Assembly (NCBI GenBank): GCA_020024675.1
Contig: JAHHTM010000039.1
Coordinates: 1 to 8,731 of the forward strand
From: Muricomes sp.
GTDB taxonomy: Bacteria; Bacillota; Clostridia; Lachnospirales; Lachnospiraceae
Length of the DNA: 8,731 nt
Direction: 5' to 3'
Position numbers and translations under genes: made by a program. A model generated the notes under the pieces. It made no database searches. It was not told the DNA's origin and saw nothing but the letters and a program-made list of their open reading frames with translations. This document shows, one piece after another, positions 1-6,425 of this stretch; positions within the stretch are counted from its first letter, which is position 1; each line of letters opens with the position of its first letter.

Positions 1-44
1 TGTTCCTCTTCTCCATTGCCAGTTCTATTTTGTCTCTACTTTTT

Positions 45-800
45 TTAATCTTCTATTTCCAACACTACCGGGCAATGATCTGATCCCATGATTTGCGTTA
101 AGATCTTTGCATCCTTTAGTCTGTCTTTTAATGCCTCTGATACAACAAAATAATCTATACGCCATCCTGCATTCTTTTCTCTTGCTTTAAATCGATATGA
201 CCACCAAGAGTACATCCCTTCTGTATCCGGATAAAAGTAACGATATGTGTCAATAAATCCAGCTGACAGAAGTTCTGTAAATTTTGCTCTTTCCTGATCT
301 GTAAATCCTGCGTTTTTTCGATTTGTTTTTGGATTCTTAAGATCGATTTCCTGATGTGCAACATTCATGTCCCCTGTAACAATTACAGGCTTCTTTTCGT
401 CTAAACTTTTTAAGTAGGTCCTAAAATCATCTTCCCACTTCATTCTATAATCGATTCTTGCAAGTTCTGCCTGAGAATTTGGAGTATATACTGTAACAAA
501 ATAAAAATCTTCAAATTCCAGCGTGATCACACGTCCTTCTTGATCGTGGTCTTCTATTCCTATTCCATACGTGACATTCAAAGGTTTTCTTTTTGTAAAA
601 ACAGCAGTTCCTGAATACCCTTTTTTCACAGCATAATTCCAGTACTGATAATACCCTTCTAACTCTAACTTAAGCTGCCCTTCCTGCATCTTTGTTTCCT
701 GTACGCAAAAAACATCTGCATCTTCCTGTTTAAACACATCTAAAAAACCTTTCTGCACACATGCACGCAGACCATTGACATTCCAAGATATTAATTTCAT
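45..800 (-). CDS. xth: Exodeoxyribonuclease III / AP endonuclease (ExoA/Xth family)
   Basis: This cytoplasmic DNA repair enzyme cuts the backbone 5' of abasic sites and removes nucleotides from 3' ends, acting in base excision repair. The 251-residue protein has the usual family length and the full endonuclease/exonuclease/phosphatase fold signature. Visible landmarks are NVNGLRA with metal-site Asn7, the QETK motif with Glu35, YTPNS with Tyr105, GDMNVAH with Asp144 and Asn146, WRIDYF with Asp216, and GSDHCPV with Asp241 and His242. All expected catalytic residues are therefore present. The ATG is preceded by an AGAGGAG ribosome binding site. It is the last gene seen in the nrdR-truA-xth run, 21 bases after truA. 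No hairpin terminator is visible in the 44 bases downstream, so the transcript may continue out of the window. Identification is secure from the motifs. Confidence 0.97.
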   Translation of the reverse strand: MKLISWNVNGLRACVQKGFLDVFKQEDADVFCVQETKMQEGQLKLELEGYYQYWNYAVKKGYSGTAVFTKRKPLNVTYGIGIEDHDQEGRVITLEFEDFYFVTVYTPNSQAELARIDYRMKWEDDFRTYLKSLDEKKPVIVTGDMNVAHQEIDLKNPKTNRKNAGFTDQERAKFTELLSAGFIDTYRYFYPDTEGMYSWWSYRFKAREKNAGWRIDYFVVSEALKDRLKDAKILTQIMGSDHCPVVLEIED

Positions 801-821
801 ATTTCTTCTCCTCTGATTATC

Positions 822-1556
822 TTAATAATAAACTTCCTTCAGGAATAATCCTTGAGGCGGTGCACAAAATCCAGCCTTTGCCCTCTCTTTTGAATCCAGA
901 ATCATTTTAATTTCTTTTGAACTTCTTTTTTTCATTCCAATTTCAAGAAGTGTTCCTGTCATAATACGTACCATATGGTACATAAATCCAGAACCATAAT
1001 ATATGATTTTTACCATAGTTCCACATTTTTCTATCTCAATCTTATGAATTGTTCGTTCAGTTGATCTGTCATCTTTTAAATCGGTAAAAGCTGCAAAATC
1101 ATGTCGTCCAACAAGATAAGACGCCGCTTCTGACATGGACTGAATATCTAAATCATGTGAACAGGCGTAACTATATTTTCTTGTAAATACTCCTTGTTTC
1201 TTTCTCGTATCAATATAGTATTCGTAACATTTCCCTTTTGCACTTAATCTTGCATGAAATCCCCGTTTTTCGTGGGTAATCGCTATTATTTTAATCTCTT
1301 CCGGAAGTCTTTCATTCATCTTCTTCAAAAACTCCCTTGTATCGAAAGAAGCAGACACCAACATACTGGCTGTCTGCCCCTTTGCATGCACTCCGGCATC
1401 TGTGCGTCCGGAACCATTTATCTCAACACTATATCCTAATATATTGCCAGCTGTATTTTCCAAAGTTTCCTGAACAGTACGCCTGGTATTTCCCTGCCGC
1501 TGCCATCCATTAAAACAGTTTCCATCATACATCACTGTAAGCTTATATGTCTCCAT
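822..1556 (-). CDS. truA: tRNA pseudouridine(38-40) synthase TruA
   Basis: TruA converts uridines at positions 38-40 of the tRNA anticodon stem-loop to pseudouridine in the cytoplasm. The 244-residue protein is of normal length. It shows the N-terminal YDG..F.GWQRQ motif (about residues 10-21), the catalytic GRTDAGVHA loop with Asp53, the FHAR.SAKGK.YEY segment (100-113), RHDFAAF (151-157), GFMYHMVRIM (190-199) and the C-terminal APPQGLFL motif (222-229). No key residue is missing. The ATG has an AGGGGA site a few bases upstream. It sits 14 bases after nrdR and 21 bases before xth, so it is almost certainly co-transcribed with both. In many Firmicutes the main truA lies beside ecfT, rplM and rpsI; its location here suggests this may be a second truA copy, which the window cannot confirm. 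Confidence 0.96.
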   Translation of the reverse strand: METYKLTVMYDGNCFNGWQRQGNTRRTVQETLENTAGNILGYSVEINGSGRTDAGVHAKGQTASMLVSASFDTREFLKKMNERLPEEIKIIAITHEKRGFHARLSAKGKCYEYYIDTRKKQGVFTRKYSYACSHDLDIQSMSEAASYLVGRHDFAAFTDLKDDRSTERTIHKIEIEKCGTMVKIIYYGSGFMYHMVRIMTGTLLEIGMKKRSSKEIKMILDSKERAKAGFCAPPQGLFLKEVYY

Positions 1557-1570
1557 GTCTCTTCCCCTGA

Positions 1571-2020
1571 TTATTCTAAAAACTTCTTCAGCTCTGACAT
1601 AAATGTATTCACATCTTTAAATTCACGATACACAGATGCAAACCTTACATATGCTACCGGGTCAAGTGTACGTAACTTGTCCATTACGATCTCTCCGATC
1701 TTACTACTTTCAATTTCTCTTTCTTCCATATTGAAGATTTCCAATTCCACGTCATCTATCGTTTTTTGAATATCCGAAGCAGATACCGGTCTTTTATAAC
1801 AGGCACTTAAAACTCCATGCTCTATCTTTGCACGATCATACTGCTCTCTATTATTATCTTTTTTTATTACAATGAGCGGAATGGTCTCCACTTTTTCATA
1901 AGTCGTAAAACGTTTGCCACACACATCACAGGCACGTCTTCTACGTATACAGCTTTTATCTTCTGCTGGTCTTGAATCAATTACTTTTGTGTCCGGATTG
2001 CCACAATATGGACATCTCAT
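1571..2020 (-). CDS. nrdR: Transcriptional repressor NrdR
   Basis: NrdR is the zinc-finger/ATP-cone repressor that senses dATP/ATP and binds NrdR boxes upstream of ribonucleotide reductase genes. The 149-residue protein matches the family length. The N-terminal zinc ribbon has cysteines 3, 6, 31 and 34, with the basic IRRRRAC stretch between the pairs and the RFTTYE motif after them. An ATP-cone domain follows at about residues 49-139, including IKKDNNREQYDRAKI and the VAYVRFASVYREF end motif. The ATG has an AGGCGG site about 9 bases upstream. It follows the YlmC/YmxH-family gene by 49 bases and precedes truA by 14. A promoter-like TTGCAA-17-TATAAT pair lies just upstream. No nrd reductase gene is in the window, so it acts on targets elsewhere. 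Confidence 0.97.
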   Translation of the reverse strand: MRCPYCGNPDTKVIDSRPAEDKSCIRRRRACDVCGKRFTTYEKVETIPLIVIKKDNNREQYDRAKIEHGVLSACYKRPVSASDIQKTIDDVELEIFNMEEREIESSKIGEIVMDKLRTLDPVAYVRFASVYREFKDVNTFMSELKKFLE

Positions 2021-2055
2021 GATGTATTCCGCCTTTCTCCATTTTCTTAGTTTTC

Positions 2056-2084
2056 ATTATACACAACTCTTATATTTTTTGCAA
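2056..2084 (-). promoter_or_regulatory. Promoter for nrdR-truA-xth, overlapping the end of the upstream gene
   Basis: Read on the minus strand, a TTGCAA -35 box (2079-2084) is followed after exactly 17 bases by a perfect TATAAT -10 box (2056-2061). The -35 box lies inside the last codons of the YlmC/YmxH-family gene and the -10 box in the gap. The predicted start near 2049 leaves a leader of about 29 bases before the nrdR ATG. The -35 box is the centre of the 12-bp palindrome TTTTTGCAAAAA (2076-2087). Box matches and spacing are seen; activity is inferred. Confidence 0.6.
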
Positions 2085-2333
2085 AAATTTTTCTTCGCAA
2101 ATTTCTACCAAAACAATATCTGGTCCAATTTTTTTTATGCATCTCCATGGAATCACATATTCACTGTCTGTTCCCAAAAATCCACAAACTCTTCCTGGTC
2201 CCGGAACTATAATTGCCTGCACACACCCATCACAGACATTTAACACAAGATCTACAATGCACCCCAATTTTTTGCAGTTGCAAATGTTGATCACTTCTTT
2301 TTCTTTTAACTCACATAATCGGATTCTGCTCAT
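2070..2333 (-). CDS. YlmC/YmxH-family sporulation protein (PRC-barrel)
   Basis: This 87-residue protein belongs to the YlmC/YmxH family of small PRC-barrel-like proteins common in spore formers; its molecular role is unknown. Family features visible are KEVINI near the start (12-17), the VPGPGR turn (43-48), the IPW motif (61-63) followed by IKKIGPDIVLVE (66-77). A longer reading from 2384 would add 17 residues, but the internal ATG at 2333 is preferred: AGGAG (2343-2347) lies 9 bases upstream and the protein then begins as family members do. It is rich in cysteine, with nine in 87 residues (7, 18, 20, 25, 34, 37, 50, 65, 79), including CNC, C-x4-C and CDGC clusters. It is the first gene of the leftward group and lies head-to-head with the DUF3783 gene. 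Placement before nrdR is a familiar clostridial arrangement. Confidence 0.88.
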   Translation of the reverse strand: MSRIRLCELKEKEVINICNCKKLGCIVDLVLNVCDGCVQAIIVPGPGRVCGFLGTDSEYVIPWRCIKKIGPDIVLVEICEEKFLQKI

Positions 2334-2425
2334 GAACTTATTCTCCTGTATAAAGATGTAATCCTTCTTTAATATATGATACACTCTGTCAAAACGTAAC
2401 TCTTTCTCTCTTCCACAAAATACGA

Positions 2426-2431
2426 TATAAT
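2426..2431 (+). promoter_or_regulatory. -10 box (TATAAT) of the DUF3783 gene
   Basis: A perfect TATAAT lies 25 bases before the start codon at 2456. The region at -35 spacing (TTTCTC at 2403-2408) is a poor match to TTGACA and no TG extension is visible, so an activator or a weak promoter is possible. The predicted start near 2438 gives a short leader containing the GGAGGTG ribosome binding site (2442-2448). Confidence 0.5.
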
Positions 2432-2455
2432 AGATTCGAACGGAGGTGAATTATA

Positions 2456-2833
2456 ATGAAAGAAACTATCCTGTTATTCAATATACCAGAAAAAAACAAA
2501 CGATTAAAATTAGAGATGGCTCTTTTTCCTCTCCACGTAAAAATCAGATACGTAAAGGTAGAAGAATATAATCAAAAACTGGGGGCACTTGCAGGTGTAA
2601 AAGAAATTCCTTTGCCTGAAGATAACTATACCGGTGAAGAACTTCCTGATACAATGCTTGTATTTGCATTTTTAAATGATAACAAATTGAATCAGACTTT
2701 ATACGCACTGAAAAAAAGCGGTGTAGGACCAATCCCATATAAGGCAGTCCTTACACCGACAAATCAATTCTGGACACCACTTGAATGTTTCGAAGAAATC
2801 CAAAGAGAACATAAAGTAATGTCTGGAAAATAA
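2456..2833 (+). CDS. DUF3783 domain-containing protein
   Basis: This 125-residue soluble protein has no known function. The C-terminal half (about residues 66-119) matches DUF3783 (PF12646): a hydrophobic MLVFAFL strand, a helix with LNQTLYALKKSGV, then the conserved IPYKAVLTPTN and a W.PLECFEEIQREH helix. The N-terminal half (1-60) starts with the ILLFNIPEKNKRLKLEMAL pattern often seen in these proteins and looks like a second alpha/beta unit. No signal peptide, membrane segment or catalytic motif is visible. The start is supported by GGAGGTG 7-9 bases upstream and by a TATAAT box. The gene stands alone, divergent from the YlmC/YmxH group and convergent with the ABC exporter, with only 9 bases between its stop and the exporter's stop. 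Family assignment is confident, function open. Confidence 0.9.
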   Translation: MKETILLFNIPEKNKRLKLEMALFPLHVKIRYVKVEEYNQKLGALAGVKEIPLPEDNYTGEELPDTMLVFAFLNDNKLNQTLYALKKSGVGPIPYKAVLTPTNQFWTPLECFEEIQREHKVMSGK

Positions 2834-2842
2834 TATACTATT

Positions 2843-4582
2843 TTAATGTGCAAACTGACTTTCATACAATTCTTTGTAATAACCATTCTGGGTAAGCAAA
2901 GTCTCATGATTTCCTTGTTCAATGATATTTCCATCTTTCATGACAAGAATCATATCTGCTTCCCGAATGGTTGAAAGTCTATGTGCTACGATGAAACTGG
3001 TTCTCCCTTCCATCATCTGTTTAAAAGCTTTCTGAATTTTGATCTCTGTTCTTGTATCAATAGAAGACGTTGCTTCATCCAAAATTAACATTGCCGGTAG
3101 TTCAAGCATGACTCTGGCTATACAGATCAATTGTTTTTGGCCTTGTGAAAGATTTTCTCCATCCTCTGAAAGAATCGTATCGTATCCTTTCTCCATTTTT
3201 ATAATAAAACTGTGCGCATATGCCGCTTTTGCTGCATTTATAATTTCTTCTCTTGTGGCATTTTCTTTTCCATAAGCAATATTTTCAGCAACAGTTCCTG
3301 TCTTAAGCCATGTTTCCTGAAGCACCATACCATAGTTTTTTCTTATACTTTCTCGTTTTACATAACGTATATCTTGTCCACTTAACAGAATTTTTCCTTC
3401 ATCTACATCATAAAACCGCATTAAAAGATTAATAAGTGTTGTTTTTCCACATCCTGTCGGCCCTACGATAGCAACTTTCTGGCCTTTTTCTACTTTTAAA
3501 TTAAGATTTTTAAGAAGTGGCTTTTCTTTCTCATAGGAAAAAGACACATTGACAAGTTCCAGACTTCCATCTACACTTTGAAGCTCAATTTCATTTTCTG
3601 TACATTTCACCTCTGGTGTTTCTTCCATAAACTGAAATACTCTCTGCGCACAGGCAATCGAATTCTGCAGTTCTGCAACTACACTTGAAATTTCATTAAA
3701 TGGCTTTGTGTACTGATTTGCATAACTCAAAAAACATGAAAGCTGTCCTACTGTTATCTTTCCTGCCATAACAGCGAAAGCACCAGTGATTCCCACTCCC
3801 GTATATACCAGACCATTTACAAATCTTGTACTTGGATTTGTAATCGATGAAAAAAATATAGCTCTTCTACTTGCTGTTTTTAATTTTTCATTTAATTCTT
3901 CAAATTGCTCCATTGCACTTTCTTCATACCCAAATGCACGTACAAGCTTTTGATTGCCCGCCATCTCATTGATCAAAGAAGTTAGTTCTGCTCTTATTTC
4001 AGATTGCTCTTTGAACATAGTATAGGTTCGTTTTGCGATGAATGCTGCTACAAACAAAGATAACGGTGTAATGAATATAACTACTAATGAAATAGCACCA
4101 TTCATTCGAATCATAAAAAATAAAGTTCCGAAAATAGTGAGCACTCCCGTAAAAAACTGTGTAAATCCCATAAGCAGACCTTCACAAAACTGTTCTACAT
4201 CTGTAATGATCCTGCTTATAATCTCACCTCTTGGTGTTTTATCTGCATACTCTGCCGTAAGTCTGGTAAGATGCTCAAATGCTCGAATTCTGATGTCTTT
4301 CACCACTCTATAGGTAATTGTATTATTACAGTAATTCATAAACCACTGTGCTACACCTGTCAGGAAAACCGCAAGTGTCAGAATTTTTAAAATAGATATC
4401 ACTTCCACAAATCCTACATGACCCTGACCAACAATCTGATCAATGGCATGCCCTGTAAGGATTGGAGCATATAAAGTCAAAACAACCGAAAAAAATGCTG
4501 ATGCAATTGAAATCACAATATAAAACCAAGAAGGTTTTATAAGTTGTACTATCTTCTGAAATACTTTATATTTTTCTCTCAT
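2843..4582 (-). CDS. ABC exporter half-transporter, subunit with canonical catalytic residues
   Basis: This is the second half of a heterodimeric multidrug/lipid-type ABC exporter in the cytoplasmic membrane. From the ATG at 4582 the protein has 579 residues: a six-helix membrane domain (about 18-42, 61-82, 136-158, 162-183, 254-274, 278-299) and a nucleotide-binding domain from about 340. The latter has Walker A GPTGCGKTT (Lys380), Q-loop Gln422, Walker B LILDE with catalytic Glu503, and H-loop His534. The signature reads LSQGQ (478-482), not LSGGQ. A longer reading from 4621 is less likely: the chosen ATG has AAAGGAGG (4593-4600) upstream and overlaps the previous stop as TAATG, indicating translational coupling. 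Its Walker sites should pair with the partner's LSGGQ to form the active ATPase site. Substrate cannot be told from sequence. No terminator hairpin follows. Confidence 0.95.
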   Translation of the reverse strand: MREKYKVFQKIVQLIKPSWFYIVISIASAFFSVVLTLYAPILTGHAIDQIVGQGHVGFVEVISILKILTLAVFLTGVAQWFMNYCNNTITYRVVKDIRIRAFEHLTRLTAEYADKTPRGEIISRIITDVEQFCEGLLMGFTQFFTGVLTIFGTLFFMIRMNGAISLVVIFITPLSLFVAAFIAKRTYTMFKEQSEIRAELTSLINEMAGNQKLVRAFGYEESAMEQFEELNEKLKTASRRAIFFSSITNPSTRFVNGLVYTGVGITGAFAVMAGKITVGQLSCFLSYANQYTKPFNEISSVVAELQNSIACAQRVFQFMEETPEVKCTENEIELQSVDGSLELVNVSFSYEKEKPLLKNLNLKVEKGQKVAIVGPTGCGKTTLINLLMRFYDVDEGKILLSGQDIRYVKRESIRKNYGMVLQETWLKTGTVAENIAYGKENATREEIINAAKAAYAHSFIIKMEKGYDTILSEDGENLSQGQKQLICIARVMLELPAMLILDEATSSIDTRTEIKIQKAFKQMMEGRTSFIVAHRLSTIREADMILVMKDGNIIEQGNHETLLTQNGYYKELYESQFAH

Positions 4583-6312
4583 TACTGACACCCCTCCTTT
4601 TTCAAAAGCTGAGATGCGCATATTTCCTGATATACATCACATTTCTTCATAAGGTTTTCATGTGTATCATACCCTGCCATCTCACCATTTTCCAGAACCA
4701 GTATCTTATCTGCATGCATGATAGATGCAGCTCTTTGAGAAACCAAAAATGTCGTACACTTCTTTTTCCGTTTTTGTAGTTCTTGTCTGACTTTTAATTC
4801 AGTTGCAAAATCAAGCGCTGATGTGCTGTCATCTAATATAAGTATTTTGGGATTTCCTGCCAGTGCTCTTGCGATTGTAAGCCTTTGTCTTTGTCCACCT
4901 GATAGATTTTTTCCACCTTCCTGAATAAACTGATCAAGCCCGTTACTGTTTTTACTGACAAATTCCCAGGCCTGGGCTGATTTCAATGATTGTATGATTA
5001 CTTCATCTGATATAGACTCTCTTCCCATTTTTATATTATCTCTTAAGCTTCCTCTAAACAGAACTGCTTTTTGAGGAACAATTCCTATCTCTTTTCTAAG
5101 TGCTTTTGTATCCCATTCACAAACATCCATACCTGCTACTGTCACTTTTCCTTTTCCGGCTTTGTATAAGGAAGGAATAAGGTTTACAAATGTGCTTTTT
5201 CCAGATCCAGTTCCCCCTATTACACCAATCACTTCTCCTGGCGCAATATCAACAGAAATCTTAGATAACGCTGGAACCTCTCTGTTTCCATAACTAAAAC
5301 TTACATTTTCCATCCCAACAGCAAATGGCCCCTCATTTGGAATCGGTTTGTATGTTCCTTCATTCTTTTCTGTAGAAAGGTCAAAAATTTCATTGATTCT
5401 TCCTGCTGATGCCACCGCCTTCGTAAAGGACACAATAAGGTTTGCCAGAGCAAGAAGGGCAAGAAGGATCTGCATCATATAATTTACAAGTGCGATTACT
5501 TCCCCCTGGGTAAGATGTCCTATGTTAACCTGACCTGCTCCTACCCACACTACTAAAACAATTCCAATATTTACGATAATATAGGTAAGAGGATTCATAA
5601 GCGCTGAAACCTTTCCGGAACGTTGTTGAAGTTCTTCCAGTCTTATGCTTTTATCTTTAAATTCCGCGACTTCTTTTTTTTCTCTTCTAAAAGCTCGTAC
5701 TACGCGAATACCTGTCAGATTTTCTCTTGTAGCGCAAAGAACATCGTCCAAAGAATTTTGTACATCTTTATACATTGGAATCGTTACCATAATGATTCCA
5801 AAAATCACAAAAGCCAGAATGGGAACTGTGATAAGAAATATCAATCCCACTTTCACATCTATGGTAAATGCCATAAAAATTGCCCCTGCCACAATGAATG
5901 GGGATCTTAAAAATAATCGTAATACAAGATTAACTCCTGTCTGCACCTGATTAATATCACTTGTCATTCGAACAATCAGTGTTGCACTTCCTACTTTGTC
6001 AATTTGATCATATGGAAGTTTTTCAATATGCGAAAACATGGCTCTTCTAAGCTCCATTCCAAATCCTGTAGCCGCCTTTGCCGCAAAAAACTGCGCTGAC
6101 AACGAACAGACCAGACCAAGTATACCAAACGTTACTAAAATTCCGCATGTTTTCCAAATAAACAGAGTATCCTTTTGCATAATACCTACATCGATCATCG
6201 CAGCCATGACAACTGGTACGATCAATTCAAATACTGCCTCTAATAATTTAAACAGAGGTCCTATAATACTCTCTTTTATATAATTTTTCAGATAAGGTAA
6301 TAATTTTTTCAA
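4582..6312 (-). CDS. ABC exporter half-transporter, subunit with degenerate ATPase site
   Basis: This is the first half of the heterodimeric ABC exporter. Numbered from the TTG at 6312, the 576-residue protein has six membrane helices (about 16-40, 53-78, 133-155, 157-178, 241-263, 272-296) and a nucleotide-binding domain from about 330. That domain has Walker A GGTGSGKST (Lys372), Q-loop Gln414, an intact LSGGQ signature (470-474), Walker B LILDD with Asp495 in place of the catalytic Glu, and Gln526 in place of the H-loop His (VSQRAAS). A GTG at 6327 could add five residues, but it overlaps the only good ribosome binding site; GGAGG (6321-6325) lies 8 bases before TTG at 6312, and starting there gives the usual MKKLLPYLK-like beginning. 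The stop overlaps the partner's ATG. Transcription is likely from the promoter at 6346-6374. The asymmetry resembles TM287/288 and BmrCD. Confidence 0.94.
   Translation of the reverse strand: MKKLLPYLKNYIKESIIGPLFKLLEAVFELIVPVVMAAMIDVGIMQKDTLFIWKTCGILVTFGILGLVCSLSAQFFAAKAATGFGMELRRAMFSHIEKLPYDQIDKVGSATLIVRMTSDINQVQTGVNLVLRLFLRSPFIVAGAIFMAFTIDVKVGLIFLITVPILAFVIFGIIMVTIPMYKDVQNSLDDVLCATRENLTGIRVVRAFRREKKEVAEFKDKSIRLEELQQRSGKVSALMNPLTYIIVNIGIVLVVWVGAGQVNIGHLTQGEVIALVNYMMQILLALLALANLIVSFTKAVASAGRINEIFDLSTEKNEGTYKPIPNEGPFAVGMENVSFSYGNREVPALSKISVDIAPGEVIGVIGGTGSGKSTFVNLIPSLYKAGKGKVTVAGMDVCEWDTKALRKEIGIVPQKAVLFRGSLRDNIKMGRESISDEVIIQSLKSAQAWEFVSKNSNGLDQFIQEGGKNLSGGQRQRLTIARALAGNPKILILDDSTSALDFATELKVRQELQKRKKKCTTFLVSQRAASIMHADKILVLENGEMAGYDTHENLMKKCDVYQEICASQLLKKEGCQ
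4593..4600 (-). promoter_or_regulatory. Ribosome binding site fixing the second exporter subunit's start
   Basis: AAAGGAGG on the minus strand lies inside the 3' end of the first exporter gene, about 10 bases before the ATG at 4582. It decides between this ATG and an upstream in-frame ATG at 4621, and supports coupled translation through the TAATG junction. Confidence 0.75.
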
Positions 6313-6320
6313 TTTTATTT

Positions 6321-6325
6321 CCTCC
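6321..6325 (-). promoter_or_regulatory. Ribosome binding site supporting a TTG start for the first exporter subunit
   Basis: GGAGG on the minus strand lies 8 bases before the TTG at 6312. Its last base lies inside the alternative GTG codon at 6325-6327, which therefore cannot use it. No comparable site lies upstream of that GTG. Confidence 0.7.
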
Positions 6326-6345
6326 ACTTTACGTTCATTGCCTTC

Positions 6346-6374
6346 ATTGTACCAAAGTGATTTTTGATTGTCAT
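6346..6374 (-). promoter_or_regulatory. Promoter of the ABC exporter operon
   Basis: On the minus strand, ATGACA (6369-6374; five of six to TTGACA) is followed after 17 bases by TACAAT (6346-6351; five of six to TATAAT). The -10 box is preceded by TGG, an extended -10 element. The predicted start near 6339 gives a leader of about 27 bases before the TTG codon. The pattern fits a strong sigma-A-type promoter; its -35 box shares base 6374 with the opposing promoter. Confidence 0.7.
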
Positions 6375-6402
6375 TGCTTAATTAACTTTTCTTTACTATA
6401 AT
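6374..6402 (+). promoter_or_regulatory. Promoter of the DUF975/PF06541 membrane protein gene
   Basis: TTGCTT (6374-6379) and a perfect TATAAT (6397-6402) are separated by 17 bases. The predicted start near 6409 leaves a leader of about 17 bases containing AAGGAGG (6413-6419), 6 bases before the ATG at 6426. The -10 box lies within the left part of a perfect inverted repeat. Confidence 0.65.
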
Positions 6403-6415
6403 GAACATAGTAAAG
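6391..6415. promoter_or_regulatory. Candidate operator: perfect 9-bp inverted repeat
   Basis: CTTTACTAT (6391-6399) and ATAGTAAAG (6407-6415) are perfect inverted repeats separated by 7 bases. The repeat covers the -10 box, the expected start and the edge of the ribosome binding site. The left arm lies before the expected transcription start, so it cannot form a hairpin in that RNA; a DNA-binding repressor site is the better reading. The cognate protein is unknown. Confidence 0.55.
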
Positions 6416-6425
6416 GAGGTCTATC

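Noticed and set aside
1..44. Possible start of another minus-strand gene (ATG at 16, or a GGAG-like ribosome binding site for a gene beyond the edge).
   Set aside because: Only five codons are visible and no clear ribosome binding site precedes the ATG; nothing can be established from this fragment.
2061..2076. NrdR box (self-regulation of nrdR) in the ACACAACTCTTATATT stretch.
   Set aside because: Only the first four bases fit the ACACwATATATwGTGT-type palindrome and there is no symmetric right half or second box at the proper spacing.
2070..2384. Longer 104-residue form of the YlmC/YmxH-family protein.
   Set aside because: The extra 17 residues are unlike family N-termini and include the ribosome binding site region of the better start at 2333.
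2365..2393. Promoter for the YlmC/YmxH-family gene using TTGACA at 2388-2393 on the minus strand.
   Set aside because: The -35 box is perfect, but no acceptable -10 box lies 16-18 bases away (TAAAGA at best), and no convincing sigma-E or sigma-G pattern was found. A promoter may exist but cannot be assigned.
2827..2844. AAAATA/TATTTT inverted repeat as a terminator between DUF3783 and the exporter.
   Set aside because: The stem is only six A-T pairs with a six-base loop, too weak for an intrinsic terminator.
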